Of a stretch of DNA of 64,000 nt, positions 10,662 to 19,408 are shown piece after piece. The stretch is from Noviluteimonas caseinilytica (GTDB taxonomy: Bacteria > Pseudomonadota > Gammaproteobacteria > Xanthomonadales > Xanthomonadaceae), in the NCBI RefSeq assembly GCF_018406605.1, contig NZ_AP024545.1:2480001-2544000 (forward strand), given 5' to 3'. The notes beneath the pieces were generated by a model. It saw only the letters and a program-made list of their open reading frames with translations. It did no database searches and was not told where the DNA came from. Numbering within the stretch: position 1 is the first letter of the stretch; each line of letters starts with the position of its first letter. A program made the position numbers and the translations under genes.

Positions 10662-12059
10662 TCAGAGCACTTCGGAGGCGTAATCCGCCAGGCGCGAACG
10701 CTCGCCGCGACGCAGCGTCACGTGCGCGCTGTACGCCCAGCCCTTGAAGCGATCCACCGCGTAGGTCAGGCCCGAGGTCGTCTCGGTGAGGTAGGGCGTG
10801 TCGATCTGTTCGACGTTGCCGAGGCAAATGATCTTGGTGCCCGGACCGGCGCGGGTGATCAGCGTCTTCATCTGCTTCGGCGTGAGGTTCTGCGCCTCGT
10901 CGAGGATGAGGTAACGCGACAGGAACGTGCGCCCGCGCATGAAGTTGAGCGAGCGGATCTTGATGCGCGAGGCCAGCAGGTCGTTCGTGGCCGCGCGGCC
11001 CCAGCTGCCGCCTTCCTGGTTGTGCGTGAGCACTTCCAGGTTGTCGGTGAGCGCGCCCATCCACGGCGTCATCTTTTCCTCTTCCGTGCCGGGCAGGAAG
11101 CCGATGTCTTCGCCGACGCTCACGGTGGCGCGCGTCATGATGATTTCGCGATAGCGCTGCTGGTCCATCGTCTGCGCCAGGCCCGCGGCGAGCGCGAGCA
11201 GCGTCTTGCCGGTGCCGGCGGTGCCGAGCAGCGACACGAAATCGACTTCCGGGTCCATCAGCGCATTGAGCGCGAAGTTCTGCTCGCGGTTGCGCGCGGT
11301 GATTCCCCACACGTTGTGCTGGTTGTGGCGGTAGTCGTCGACGATCTGCAGCGTGATCTTCGCGTCCGTCACGCGCGCCACGCGCAGTTCGGCTTCTTCG
11401 TCGCCCGGCAGGTAGAGGAACTGGTTGGGATACCAGTCGTCCTCGTCGCGGCGCGCGATCTCGTAGAAGGTGCGGCCCTTCTCCGTCCACGAGCGCAGGT
11501 CCTTGCCGTGGATCGTCCAGAAGTCTTCCGGCAGCGCGGTGGCGCCGGTGTAGAGCAGGCTGAAGTCGTCGAGGGCGCGGTCGTTCTCGTAGTCCTCCGA
11601 CACGATGCCGGCGATGGCGGCCTTGATGCGGAGGTTGATGTCCTTGGAGACGAAGACGATCGGCGTATCGGGTTCGTCTTCCTTCAGCGCCAGGATCGCG
11701 CCGAGGATGTGGTTGTCGGGGATCACCGCGCCGAAGCGCTTGCCCGCGTCGAAGTTGCTGGTCTGGAAGCGCAGGCGGCCCGCGCTCTCGGCGCCGCGCA
11801 GCTGCAGGCCGTTGGGGCGCGAGAGCGGGATGCCGTTGTGGACGTCGGCGACGCCCTGGGTCTCGATGAGTTCGTTGAGGAAGCGGCTGACCTGGCGCGC
11901 GTTGCGGCTGGCTTCCGACGTGCCTTTCTTGGCGTTGTCGAGTTCTTCCATCACCTGCATCGGCAGGTAGACATCGTGCTCTTCGAACTTGAACAGTGCC
12001 GTCGGATCGTGCATCAACACATTGGTGTCGAGGACATGGATGCGCTTGCTACGCGTCAT
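10662..12059 (-). CDS. PhoH-family PIN/ATPase
   Basis: This 465-aa protein has an N-terminal PIN nuclease-like domain ([15 protein letters not shown], first ~135 residues, acidic residues present) joined to a PhoH ATPase domain with Walker [14 protein letters not shown] (near residue 280) and a Walker B-like [11 protein letters not shown]-PhoH proteins are implicated in RNA processing and unwinding; the precise role is unknown. ATG 12059 overlaps the bcp TGA as ATGA and gives the canonical N-terminus [14 protein letters not shown], so the longer upstream reading is rejected. Confidence 0.9.
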   Translation of the reverse strand: MTRSKRIHVLDTNVLMHDPTALFKFEEHDVYLPMQVMEELDNAKKGTSEASRNARQVSRFLNELIETQGVADVHNGIPLSRPNGLQLRGAESAGRLRFQTSNFDAGKRFGAVIPDNHILGAILALKEDEPDTPIVFVSKDINLRIKAAIAGIVSEDYENDRALDDFSLLYTGATALPEDFWTIHGKDLRSWTEKGRTFYEIARRDEDDWYPNQFLYLPGDEEAELRVARVTDAKITLQIVDDYRHNQHNVWGITARNREQNFALNALMDPEVDFVSLLGTAGTGKTLLALAAGLAQTMDQQRYREIIMTRATVSVGEDIGFLPGTEEEKMTPWMGALTDNLEVLTHNQEGGSWGRAATNDLLASRIKIRSLNFMRGRTFLSRYLILDEAQNLTPKQMKTLITRAGPGTKIICLGNVEQIDTPYLTETTSGLTYAVDRFKGWAYSAHVTLRRGERSRLADYASEVL

Positions 12060-12550
12060 TGAGGTTCCTGTTGGGCCTGTTGCAGAGCATCGAGGACGGC
12101 CTGTGCGTGGCCGGGGACTTTCACGCCGCGCCATTCGCGCGCGACGCGTGACGCCGGGTCGATGAGGAAGGTACTCCGATCGATCCCGATGTATTTCCTG
12201 CCGTAGAGTTGTTTCTCGCGGATGACATCGAACGCGGTGCACAGCACCTCATCCGCATCGCTGACCAGGTCGAAGGCGAAGCCCTGCTTCGTGCAGAAGT
12301 TCTGGTGCGAACGCGCCGAATCGCGCGACACGCCCAGAACATCTGCGCCGAGCTTGCGGAACTTCGGGAGCAGGGCGGAGAAATCCAGGCCTTCGGTGGT
12401 GCAGCCCGGCGTGCTGTCCTTCGGATAGAAGTAGAGGACGAGCCAGCGGCCGGCGTGGTCGGACAAGCGGCCTTCGCGCGGACCGTCCCTGCCGGCGAGC
12501 GCCAGCGGCGCATCGAGGAGCTTCCTGGACAGCGGCTTGGCTTTGGCCAT
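12056..12550 (-). CDS. bcp: Thioredoxin-dependent peroxiredoxin (Bcp/PrxQ)
   Basis: This 164-aa peroxiredoxin reduces hydrogen and organic peroxides. The peroxidatic cysteine is C50 in [12 protein letters not shown]. The usual E. coli Bcp resolving cysteine five residues later is absent (TTEGL). A second cysteine, C86 (QNFCTKQGF), is 36 residues away, the spacing described for PrxQ of Xanthomonas and Xylella, so it is probably the resolving residue. The start overlaps the gcvR stop by one base (TGATG) and the stop overlaps phoH (ATGA). gcvR-bcp adjacency also occurs in E. coli. Confidence 0.93.
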   Translation of the reverse strand: MAKAKPLSRKLLDAPLALAGRDGPREGRLSDHAGRWLVLYFYPKDSTPGCTTEGLDFSALLPKFRKLGADVLGVSRDSARSHQNFCTKQGFAFDLVSDADEVLCTAFDVIREKQLYGRKYIGIDRSTFLIDPASRVAREWRGVKVPGHAQAVLDALQQAQQEPQ

Positions 12551-13113
12551 CAGAACTTCATCGGATCCATGATCGCGTCGAGGTTGAGGTGGTCGCAGAA
12601 CTCGAGGAAATCGTCGCGCAGCGCCGCGATGTGCATGTCCGAGGGAATGCCGATGGTGACCTGCGCGGAAAACATGTCGGCGCCGGTCTGCATCGCGCGG
12701 TAGCGCGAACAATGCAGCGATTCGATGGTGATGCCCTGGCGATCGAAGAAGTCCGCCAGCTGGAACAGGATGCCCGGCTTGTCCGCCGCCACCACCTCGA
12801 CGATGTAGGGCAGCAGGTTGGACTGCACCTGCTTGGGGCCGGTGCGATAGAAGACGAGCTTGAGGCCTTCTTCCCGTTCGAGCCGGCCCAGCATCGTTTC
12901 CAGCTTGGCCACCGCGTCCCACGACCCCGTGGCCAGCGCGGTCACCGACACGTCGCGGCCCACCGTGCTCAGGCGCGCATCGACGAGGTTGCAGCCGCTG
13001 TCGGAAATGCGGCGGGTCACCGCCAGCAGCGGCGACTGCGGGTGCGTCGTGTACGCATTGATGAGCAGGTGGTTCTCGTTCGGCGCAGGAGGACGGGCGG
13101 GGGTTTCGGTCAA
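12550..13113 (-). CDS. gcvR: Glycine cleavage system regulator GcvR-like ACT protein
   Basis: This 187-aa protein has two ACT-type halves: LLINAYTTHPQSPLLAVTRRISDSGCNLVDARLS and LPYIVEVVAADKPGILFQLADFFDRQGITIESLH. E. coli GcvR is a cytoplasmic ACT protein that binds glycine and antagonises GcvA. I choose a TTG start at 13113 because GGAAGG lies five bases upstream (complement of 13119-13124); an ATG at 13149 is possible but has no ribosome site. It sits between bcp and dapA in the same neighbourhood as E. coli dapA-gcvR-bcp, diverging from dapA here. Confidence 0.88.
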   Translation of the reverse strand: MTETPARPPAPNENHLLINAYTTHPQSPLLAVTRRISDSGCNLVDARLSTVGRDVSVTALATGSWDAVAKLETMLGRLEREEGLKLVFYRTGPKQVQSNLLPYIVEVVAADKPGILFQLADFFDRQGITIESLHCSRYRAMQTGADMFSAQVTIGIPSDMHIAALRDDFLEFCDHLNLDAIMDPMKF

Positions 13114-13248
13114 GGCGGCCTTCCGAGGTCTGAACGGCGTCCCGGACAAGACTCCGGGGCGCGGCCAGCATACTTGCCGCTGGTTTCACGCCGCAAGTAA
13201 GATCGCGACGGGCGGCACGCCCCCCACGCACGCAGCGAGCGTATCCAC

Positions 13249-14154
13249 TTGCATCTTTCCGGCAGCATCACTGCGCTGGCGACGCCTTTCACGTCGACCG
13301 GCGAAATCGACCTCGACGCCTGGCGCCGTTTGCTTGAAGCACAGCTGCAGGCAGGCACGCAGGCCATTGTCGTCGCGGGTTCCACGGGCGAAGCGGCGGC
13401 GTTGTACGACGCCGAATACGACGCCTTGCTCCGCACGGCGGTCGACCTGGTCGCCGGGCGCATTCCCGTCCTCGCGGGCACGGGCCAGTCCAACACCGCG
13501 AAAACCATCGAACAGACGCGCCGCGCCGCCGCGCTCGGCGCCGATCTCGCGCTCGTCGTGACGCCGCCGTACGTGCGCCCCACGCAAGCCGGCCTCGTCG
13601 CGCACTACCGCGCGGTCGCCGACGACGATGCATTGCCGATCGTCCTGTACAACGTGCCGGGCCGCACCGGCTGCGACATGCAGGTGGAGACGGTGGCGGA
13701 ACTCGCCGGTCATCCGCGCATCGTCGCGATCAAGGAAGCGGTGGCCGATCCCGCGCGCATGACCGCGCTGCTGCGCCTGCGCAATGCCAGCTTCAGCGTG
13801 CTCAGCGGCGACGATCCCACCGCTTGCCGCGCGATGCTCGCCGGCGCGGACGGCATCGTGTCGGTCGCCTCCAACGTCCTGCCCGTCGCGTTCCGTCGCT
13901 TGTGCGATCTTGCACGCGGCGGGCGTCGCGACGAGGCCGAAGCGCTCGATGCCCGCATGCAGCCGGCCTACGACTTCCTCGGCGTCGAACCCAATCCCAT
14001 CCCGGTGAAAGCCGTGCTCGCGCATTTCGGCTACGGCCATGGCTTGCGCCTGCCGCTGCTGCCGTTGTCCGCGGCGCATGCCGTGCGCACGCCGGTCATC
14101 GCCGCCGACATCCAGACCCTCGAACACACCCTTCGCGATTCGCTCGCGGCCTGA
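13249..14154 (+). CDS. dapA: 4-hydroxy-tetrahydrodipicolinate synthase
   Basis: This 301-aa cytoplasmic lyase condenses pyruvate and aspartate semialdehyde, the first committed step to lysine and diaminopimelate. The Schiff-base lysine is K162 in VAIKEA; other motifs are [12 protein letters not shown] and [10 protein letters not shown], with the Tyr and Arg of the active site. The start is TTG: a stop codon lies 51 bases upstream in frame with no ATG or GTG between, and the product begins [14 protein letters not shown] as expected. A weak start may lower output. The bamC-like gene follows after 16 bp. Confidence 0.95.
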   Translation: MHLSGSITALATPFTSTGEIDLDAWRRLLEAQLQAGTQAIVVAGSTGEAAALYDAEYDALLRTAVDLVAGRIPVLAGTGQSNTAKTIEQTRRAAALGADLALVVTPPYVRPTQAGLVAHYRAVADDDALPIVLYNVPGRTGCDMQVETVAELAGHPRIVAIKEAVADPARMTALLRLRNASFSVLSGDDPTACRAMLAGADGIVSVASNVLPVAFRRLCDLARGGRRDEAEALDARMQPAYDFLGVEPNPIPVKAVLAHFGYGHGLRLPLLPLSAAHAVRTPVIAADIQTLEHTLRDSLAA

Positions 14155-14170
14155 CAGGAGTTCCCCCGAA

Positions 14171-14680
14171 ATGCGCGTCAATACGCTCGCACGCACGTTG
14201 TCCCTCGCCACCCTGGTCGTCGTCGCGGCCACGGGCTGCCACTGGTTCGGCAAGGACAAGGGCCCCTACGCGATGGCGCCGGAACAGCGTCCTCTCGAAG
14301 TGCCGCCGGACCTGGATCGCCCCGCCGTGGATGCCGCGATGAAGCTGCCGCCCACCGCTTCGGCCACCACGCCGGGCGCGCCGAACGCCGCCTCCGCCAC
14401 CGCCGCCTCGCCGATCGGCTTCACGGTGCCGGGCGAACGCGATGCCGTGTTCGCGAAGGTGGGTGATGCGCTCGCCGCGACCGAAGGCGTGAAGATCGCG
14501 AGCAAGGCGCAGATCCTCGGCACGTACGACATCAACTACGCCGGGTCGGATTTCCTGGTGCGCGTGACGAAGGTCGAAGCCGGCGTGTACGTCTCGGCCG
14601 TCGACCCGCGCGGCCTGCCGGCCGCGGGCGAAGCGCCGCAGAAGCTGATGGCCGCACTGAAGGCCGCGCTCGGCGGTTGA
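14171..14680 (+). CDS. bamC: BamC/NlpB-like outer-membrane lipoprotein
   Basis: This 169-aa lipoprotein has the signal sequence MRVNTLARTLSLATLVVVAATGC, with lipobox ATGC and Cys23. The segment EQRPLEVPPDL resembles the NlpB/BamC N-terminal motif, and one folded domain follows (FTVPGERDAVFAKVGDALA to the end). E. coli BamC is much longer with two helix-grip domains, so this is a short form; other xanthomonads may share it. The synteny dapA-bamC supports the call. AGGAG at 14156-14160 precedes the ATG. The role in the BAM complex is inferred. Confidence 0.7.
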   Translation: MRVNTLARTLSLATLVVVAATGCHWFGKDKGPYAMAPEQRPLEVPPDLDRPAVDAAMKLPPTASATTPGAPNAASATAASPIGFTVPGERDAVFAKVGDALAATEGVKIASKAQILGTYDINYAGSDFLVRVTKVEAGVYVSAVDPRGLPAAGEAPQKLMAALKAALGG

Positions 14681-14690
14681 TCCGATTTCC

Positions 14691-14712
14691 CCCTCCCCCC
14701 TCGGGGGGAGGG
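14691..14712 (+). terminator. GC-rich hairpin after the bamC-like gene
   Basis: A perfect 10-bp inverted repeat (14691-14700/14703-14712) with minimal loop lies between converging genes. It has no T-run, so termination is uncertain; it may be a REP-like intergenic palindrome. Confidence 0.45.
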
Positions 14713-14753
14713 CAGGGGGTGGGGACCCGCAGGTCGCCCGAATCCCGAAAAAG

Positions 14754-15077
14754 TTACCGCTCCAGCAACGGCAACTTGTCCGTCTTCCCTTCCCAGTCCT
14801 TCGCATCCGCCGGCGGATCCTTGCGCACGGTGATCACCGGCCAGGCCTTCGACAGGTCGGCGTTGAGCGCAACGAAGACCTCCTGTCCCGCCGGCACGTC
14901 GTCTTCCGGATAGATCGCATTGACCGGGCATTCGGGCTCGCACAGCGTGCAGTCGATGCATTCGTCCGGATCGATCACCAGGAAGTTGGGACCTTCGTGG
15001 AAGCAATCGACGGGGCACACCTCGACGCAGTCGGTGTACTTGCACTTGATGCAGTTGTCGGTGACGACGAAGGGCAT
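14754..15077 (-). CDS. fdxA: 7Fe ferredoxin FdxA
   Basis: This 107-aa ferredoxin carries one [3Fe-4S] and one [4Fe-4S] cluster. The cysteines C9, C17 and C50 match the 3Fe ligands and C21, C40, C43 and C46 the 4Fe ligands of Azotobacter ferredoxin I, each shifted by one. C12 and C25 are additional. The C-terminal tail ([30 protein letters not shown]) is typical of the family. It is a cytoplasmic electron carrier; the partner is not evident. It is a single gene, located downstream of tRNA-Glu. Confidence 0.96.
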   Translation of the reverse strand: MPFVVTDNCIKCKYTDCVEVCPVDCFHEGPNFLVIDPDECIDCTLCEPECPVNAIYPEDDVPAGQEVFVALNADLSKAWPVITVRKDPPADAKDWEGKTDKLPLLER

Positions 15078-15133
15078 GGCGTGTCGGCGTGGGGTCGGAG
15101 GCGGGGAAGTGTACGTCCGCGCGCGCGGATATG

Positions 15134-15163
15134 AAAAAGCCCGCGCCTTGCGGCACGGGCTTT
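15134..15163 (-). terminator. Rho-independent terminator of tRNA-Glu
   Basis: Stem 15136-15147/15152-15163 (one mismatch, loop TTGC) is followed on the minus strand by a TTTTT run (15138-15134). It starts 8 bp beyond the tRNA 3' end. Confidence 0.8.
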
Positions 15164-15171
15164 CACGGATC

Positions 15172-15247
15172 TGGTACTCCCAACGGGATTCGAACCCGTG
15201 TGTCCACCTTGAGAGGGTGGTGTCCTAGGCCTCTAGACGATGGGAGC
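15172..15247 (-). tRNA. tRNA-Glu(CUC)
   Basis: This 76-nt minus-strand tRNA has a 5' acceptor GCTCCCA (complement of 15241-15247) pairing with TGGGAGT, discriminator A and encoded CCA (complement of 15172-15174). The anticodon CTC is the complement of 15211-15213. It aligns well with bacterial tRNA-Glu. Position 1-72 is a G-U pair. Confidence 0.96.
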
Positions 15248-15313
15248 GAAGGCTTGGTCGGCGGGGGACGGGCACCAGGCCCCGGAAAAACAGGGCCCCC
15301 GCGGAAGGCTTGC

Positions 15314-15320
15314 TACTATA
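15314..15320. promoter_or_regulatory. Overlapping -10 elements for pcnB and tRNA-Glu
   Basis: TACTAT (15314-15319) reads towards pcnB, and the complement of 15315-15320 (TATAGT) reads towards tRNA-Glu. Neither has a clear -35. Confidence 0.35.
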
Positions 15321-15390
15321 CGGGCCGCCGTGGCCCCAGGCAACGGAACGACCTGCCATCCCGCCCTCATTCGCGGCCCTGCCGCAACCG

Positions 15391-16737
15391 ATGTCCACGA
15401 CGACCCCCATGACCCTGCCCAGTGCGCAACCGATCCTGCGCACGATCCCGCGCGATGCACACGCGATCTCGCGCAAGGACATCAGTCCGAATGCGCTGCG
15501 CGTCCTCTATCGCCTGCGTGAGGGCGGCTTCGGCGCGTTCCTCGTCGGCGGCGCCGTGCGCGACCTGCTGGTCGGCGGACATCCCAAGGATTTCGACGTC
15601 GCCACCGACGCCACGCCCGAGCAGGTGAAGGCGCTGTTCCGCAATTGCCGCCTGATCGGCCGCCGGTTCCGCCTGGCGCACGTCGTGTACGGCCGCGAGA
15701 TCATCGAAGTGGCCACCTTCCGCGCCAACGTCGACGACGGCAGCGGCGATCGCGAAATGCACGAAGGCGGCCGCCTGCTGCGCGACAACGTGTACGGCAC
15801 GATCGAGGAAGATGCGATCCGCCGCGACTTCACCGCCAACGCGCTGTACTACGCGATCGAGGATTTCTCGGTGCGCGACTACACCGGCGGTTTCGAGGAC
15901 GTGCAGGCGCGCGTGATGCGGCTGATCGGCGATCCGGAAACGCGTTACCGCGAAGATCCCGTGCGCATGCTGCGCGCCGTGCGCCTGGCCGCGAAGCTCG
16001 ACTTCACGATCGAACCCGCCACCGCCGCGCCGCTGCCCGCGCTCGCGCCGCTGCTGCGCGAATCCGCGCCGGCGCGCCTGTTCGAAGAAGCCTTGAAGCT
16101 CTTCCTCTCCGGCCATGCGGTCGCGAGTTTCGAACGCCTCGAACACCACGGCCTGCTCGCCGCGTTCCTGCCGGAGACCGCGCAGGCGCTCGCCAGCAAT
16201 CGCAGCGGTGCCTTGCGCCGCATGGTGATCGAAGGCCTGCGCAGCACCGATGCGCGCGTGGCCAACGACGAACCCGTCTCGCCCGCGTTCCTGTTCGCCG
16301 TGCTGCTGTGGCCCGCGTATTGCCGCGATTTGATGGGCCTGCAGGCCTCGGGCGTGCACGCGGCCGAAGCGCAACGCCGCGCCGCCGATCGCGTCACGCT
16401 GCACCTGCTCAACACGATTGCGTTGCCGCGCCGCTTCTCGCTGCCGATGCAGGAAATCTGGCTGCTGCAGTCGCGCTTCAACCAGCGCCAGCGCAAGCGC
16501 GTGTTCCGCCTGCTGGGCCATCCGCGTTTCCGCGCCGCGTTCGATTTCCTCGTGCTGCGCCAGCACGCCTCGCCCGAGCACGCCGAAGACATCGCGTTCT
16601 GGACCGACGTGCAGTCGCAACCGGGCGAAGCGGTGGCCGCGCAGCTCGAAGCGCGCGCGATCGAAGCCGCCGAAGCCGAAGACGCACCGCGCAAGCGCCG
16701 TCGTCGTCGTCGCCGGCCCGAAGCGAGCGGCGGATAA
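15391..16737 (+). CDS. pcnB: Poly(A) polymerase I
   Basis: This 448-aa polymerase-beta-superfamily nucleotidyltransferase adds 3' poly(A) tails that promote RNA decay. The catalytic signature is FLVGGAVRDLLVGGHPKDFD, with the two active-site Asp residues in KDFDV, followed by RRDFTANALYY and EDPVRMLRAVRLAAKLDF. The C-terminus is Arg-rich (APRKRRRRRRRPEASGG), typical of PcnB and RNA binding. The call over tRNA CCA-transferase rests on this tail and on the pcnB-folK-panBC neighbourhood. ATG 15391 is preferred; another in-frame ATG is at 15409. folK follows after 4 bp. Confidence 0.93.
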   Translation: MSTTTPMTLPSAQPILRTIPRDAHAISRKDISPNALRVLYRLREGGFGAFLVGGAVRDLLVGGHPKDFDVATDATPEQVKALFRNCRLIGRRFRLAHVVYGREIIEVATFRANVDDGSGDREMHEGGRLLRDNVYGTIEEDAIRRDFTANALYYAIEDFSVRDYTGGFEDVQARVMRLIGDPETRYREDPVRMLRAVRLAAKLDFTIEPATAAPLPALAPLLRESAPARLFEEALKLFLSGHAVASFERLEHHGLLAAFLPETAQALASNRSGALRRMVIEGLRSTDARVANDEPVSPAFLFAVLLWPAYCRDLMGLQASGVHAAEAQRRAADRVTLHLLNTIALPRRFSLPMQEIWLLQSRFNQRQRKRVFRLLGHPRFRAAFDFLVLRQHASPEHAEDIAFWTDVQSQPGEAVAAQLEARAIEAAEAEDAPRKRRRRRRRPEASGG

Positions 16738-16741
16738 CCCC

Positions 16742-17224
16742 ATGCTCGCCTGCGTCGGCCTCGGCGCGAACCTCGGCGATGCGAGCGCGACCGTGCAGGC
16801 CGCGTTGCAGGCGCTCGACGCGCTGCCCGACACGCGCCTGCTGCGCGCCTCGCGCCTCTACCGCACGCCGGCCTGGGGCAAGACCGACCAGCCCGAATTC
16901 GTGAACGCCGCAGCCGTGCTCGACACGCAACTCGACGCGCGCGCCCTGCTCGACGCGATGCTGTCGATCGAACGCACCTTCGGCCGCGACCGCAGCGCCA
17001 ACGAACGCTGGAGCGCACGCACGCTGGACCTGGACCTGCTGCTCTACGGCGAAGACCGCATCGACGAACCCGGCCTGCACGTCCCGCACCCGCACCTGCA
17101 CGAACGCGCGTTCGCGCTGGTGCCGCTGGTCGAAATCGCACCGGACGTCGTCATTCCCGGCCGTGGGCGCGCGGCGGACATCGTCGCCGCGATGGTCACC
17201 GGCGACATCCAGGCGCTAGGCTAG
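16742..17224 (+). CDS. folK: 2-amino-4-hydroxy-6-hydroxymethyldihydropteridine pyrophosphokinase
   Basis: This 160-aa enzyme transfers pyrophosphate from ATP to hydroxymethyldihydropterin in folate synthesis. Motifs are [10 protein letters not shown] at the N-terminus, YRTPAWG, and the HPPK signature [11 protein letters not shown] followed by [16 protein letters not shown]. Its length is standard. It lies 4 bp after pcnB and 4 bp before panB, linking RNA decay, folate and pantothenate genes in one operon. Confidence 0.97.
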   Translation: MLACVGLGANLGDASATVQAALQALDALPDTRLLRASRLYRTPAWGKTDQPEFVNAAAVLDTQLDARALLDAMLSIERTFGRDRSANERWSARTLDLDLLLYGEDRIDEPGLHVPHPHLHERAFALVPLVEIAPDVVIPGRGRAADIVAAMVTGDIQALG

Positions 17225-17228
17225 GGTC

Positions 17229-18059
17229 ATGTACACCAGCAAAGACAGCAAGCCGGCGGACATGAAGCCCTGGACCGTGCCCATGCTGGCCGACGCCAAG
17301 CGCGAAGGCCGCAAGCTGGTGATGCTCACGGCGTACGACGCGGGCTTCGCGCGCGTGCTCGACGACAACGGCACCGACCTCGTGCTCGTCGGCGATTCGC
17401 TCGGCATGGTGGTGCAGGGACAGGACAGCACCTTGCCCGTCACCGTCGACGACATCGTCTACCACGTGCGGTGCGTGGCGCGCGGTTTGCGTCGCGCGTT
17501 GCTGATCGCCGACCTGCCGTTCGGTGCGGACGCCACGCCCGAACGCGCGCTCGATGCCTCGCTGCGTTGCCTGCAGGCGGGCGCGGGCATGGTCAAGCTG
17601 GAAGGCGCGGGCCACAAGCTCGAAGTCATCCGCTTCCTCGTCGAACGCGAGATCCCCGTCTGCGCGCACCTCGGCCTCACGCCGCAATCGGTGCTGCGCC
17701 TGGGCGGTTACAAGGTGCAGGGGCGCGAAGAAGCCGCGGCCGCACGCGTGCGCGAAGACGCAAAACTGGTCGAAGACGCCGGCGCCACGTTGCTGGTGCT
17801 CGAATGCGTGCCGTCGCCGCTCGCCGCGGCGATCACGGCGTCCGTGGCGATTCCCACCATCGGCATCGGCGCAGGCGCTGCGTGCGATGGGCAAGTGCTG
17901 GTGCTGCACGATTTCCTCGGCGTGAACACCGGCCATCGCCGCCCGAAGTTCGTGAAGGATTTCCTCGCCGAAGGCGGTTCGCTCGCCGGCGCGGTGCAGG
18001 CCTACGCCGACGCGGTGCGCAGCGGCGCGTTCCCGGACGCCGCGCACGCCTACGACTGA
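17229..18059 (+). CDS. panB: 3-methyl-2-oxobutanoate hydroxymethyltransferase
   Basis: This 276-aa cytoplasmic enzyme transfers a hydroxymethyl group from methylene-tetrahydrofolate to ketoisovalerate, giving ketopantoate. Conserved motifs are [37 protein letters not shown] (metal and substrate ligands), [28 protein letters not shown] and [15 protein letters not shown]. Dependence on a folate cofactor fits with the neighbouring folK. Its stop overlaps the panC ATG by one base (TGATG). Confidence 0.98.
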   Translation: MYTSKDSKPADMKPWTVPMLADAKREGRKLVMLTAYDAGFARVLDDNGTDLVLVGDSLGMVVQGQDSTLPVTVDDIVYHVRCVARGLRRALLIADLPFGADATPERALDASLRCLQAGAGMVKLEGAGHKLEVIRFLVEREIPVCAHLGLTPQSVLRLGGYKVQGREEAAAARVREDAKLVEDAGATLLVLECVPSPLAAAITASVAIPTIGIGAGAACDGQVLVLHDFLGVNTGHRRPKFVKDFLAEGGSLAGAVQAYADAVRSGAFPDAAHAYD

Positions 18060-18913
18060 TGATCGACACCGTCACCGCGCTCGACGAGTTGCGTTCGCGC
18101 GTCCGTGCCTGGAAGCGCGACGGCCTGCGCGTCGGCTTCGTGCCGACGATGGGCAACCTGCACGCCGGCCACCATTCGCTCGTCGCGCTCGCGCGGCAGC
18201 ATGCGGACAGGATCGTCGCGAGCGTGTTCGTGAACCCGACGCAGTTCGGGCCGAACGAAGATTTCGCGCGCTACCCGCGCACGCCCGACGCCGATGCCGC
18301 CGGCCTCGATGCCGTCGGCTGCGACGTGCTGTGGCTGCCCAGCGTCGACGCGATGTATCCCTACGGCGCCGATGGCGCGGTGCGCATGCGCGTGCCGGGC
18401 ATCACCGACGTGCTCGAAGGCGCGCATCGCCCCGGGCATTTCGACGGCGTGTGCACCGTCGTCGCGCGCCTGTTCAACCAGGTGCAGCCCGATGTCGCCG
18501 CGTTCGGCCGCAAGGATTACCAGCAGCTCGCGGTGATCCGCTACATGACGCGCGACCTCGCGTTCCCGATCGAATTGCTGGCGGGCGAGACCCTGCGCGA
18601 AGCCGACGGCCTGGCGATGAGTTCGCGCAACCAGTACCTCTCGGCGGAAGAGCGCCCGGTGGCGGCCCTGATCCAGCGCAGCCTGCAGCGCATGCGGGAC
18701 GGCCTGCTGGCCGGCGCCGCGCGCGGGGCTGTGGAGGCCGAGGCCCGGGCCACACTGGATGCGGCCGGCTTCGAGGTCGATTACGCGGTCGTGCGCGCCC
18801 CGGACCTGGTCGACCCCGACGCGTCGCCCGGCCCCCGCGTGGCCCTGGTCGCCGCCCGCCTGGGCCGCACCCGGCTGATCGACAACCTGGAATTCACGAC
18901 CGCGCGCGCCTGA
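18059..18913 (+). CDS. panC: Pantothenate synthetase
   Basis: This 284-aa enzyme condenses pantoate and beta-alanine with ATP. The HIGH-like motif is in PTMGNLHAGHHSL; FVNPTQFGPNEDFARYPR, PGHFDGVCTVVARLFNQVQPDVAAFGRKDYQQL and the KMSKS-like MSSRNQYLS are all present. The ATG at 18059 overlaps the panB stop, so translation is probably coupled. A GGGCC/GGCCC hairpin follows the stop. Confidence 0.98.
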   Translation: MIDTVTALDELRSRVRAWKRDGLRVGFVPTMGNLHAGHHSLVALARQHADRIVASVFVNPTQFGPNEDFARYPRTPDADAAGLDAVGCDVLWLPSVDAMYPYGADGAVRMRVPGITDVLEGAHRPGHFDGVCTVVARLFNQVQPDVAAFGRKDYQQLAVIRYMTRDLAFPIELLAGETLREADGLAMSSRNQYLSAEERPVAALIQRSLQRMRDGLLAGAARGAVEAEARATLDAAGFEVDYAVVRAPDLVDPDASPGPRVALVAARLGRTRLIDNLEFTTARA

Positions 18914-18943
18914 ATACGCGGCCGGGCCGTGCGGCCCCCTTTG

Positions 18944-18972
18944 TTGCAGCGCCACAAACCCCCACCTAGACT
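18944..18972 (+). promoter_or_regulatory. Candidate promoter for panD-pgi
   Basis: TTGCAG (18944-18949) and TAGACT (18967-18972) are 17 bp apart, with a start site expected about 40 nt before panD. The gap after panC is 104 bp, so panD-pgi may be a separate unit. Confidence 0.4.
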
Positions 18973-19017
18973 GCGCACCTTTCCCGGGCCGACCCGGCCG
19001 ATCGCGGAGCCGTTTCC

Positions 19018-19398
19018 ATGCAGCTCAACCTGCTCAAAGCCAAGATCCACCGCGCCACCGTCACCCACGCCGAGCTGCATTACGAAGGCTCGTGCGCGAT
19101 CGACGGCCGGCTGCTCGACATTTCCGGCATCCGCGAATACGAGCAGGTCCACATCTACAACGTGAACAACGGCGCGCGTTTCGTCACCTATGCGATCCGC
19201 GGCGAAGAAGGCTCGGGCGTGATCTCGGTGAACGGCGCGGCCGCGCACATGGCGCAGCCGGGCGACCTGGTGATCATCTGCGCTTACGGCGCGTGCGACG
19301 AAGCCGAGGCGGCGAAGTTCAAGCCGACGCTGGTCTACGTCGATCGCCACAACGCGCTGACGCACACCAATCACTCGATGCCGAAGCAGGCTGCGTAA
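19018..19398 (+). CDS. panD: Aspartate 1-decarboxylase
   Basis: This 126-aa pyruvoyl-dependent enzyme makes beta-alanine from aspartate for pantothenate. Self-cleavage at G24-S25 (HYEGSCAID) generates the pyruvoyl group, and [19 protein letters not shown] is conserved. It completes panB-panC-panD. The ORF starts [20 protein letters not shown], as in the family. pgi begins 10 bp after its stop. Confidence 0.98.
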   Translation: MQLNLLKAKIHRATVTHAELHYEGSCAIDGRLLDISGIREYEQVHIYNVNNGARFVTYAIRGEEGSGVISVNGAAAHMAQPGDLVIICAYGACDEAEAAKFKPTLVYVDRHNALTHTNHSMPKQAA

Positions 19399-19408
19399 GC
19401 TGGGGCGC

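Noticed and set aside
9851..10700. TPP riboswitch for thiD, or a methionine riboswitch for metG
   Set aside because: thiD begins 4 bp after phoH, leaving no room, and the metG leader shows no recognisable aptamer core.
13114..13149. ATG at 13149 as the gcvR start
   Set aside because: The TTG at 13113 has a strong GGAAGG at correct spacing; the ATG has none and would add residues not matching the family.
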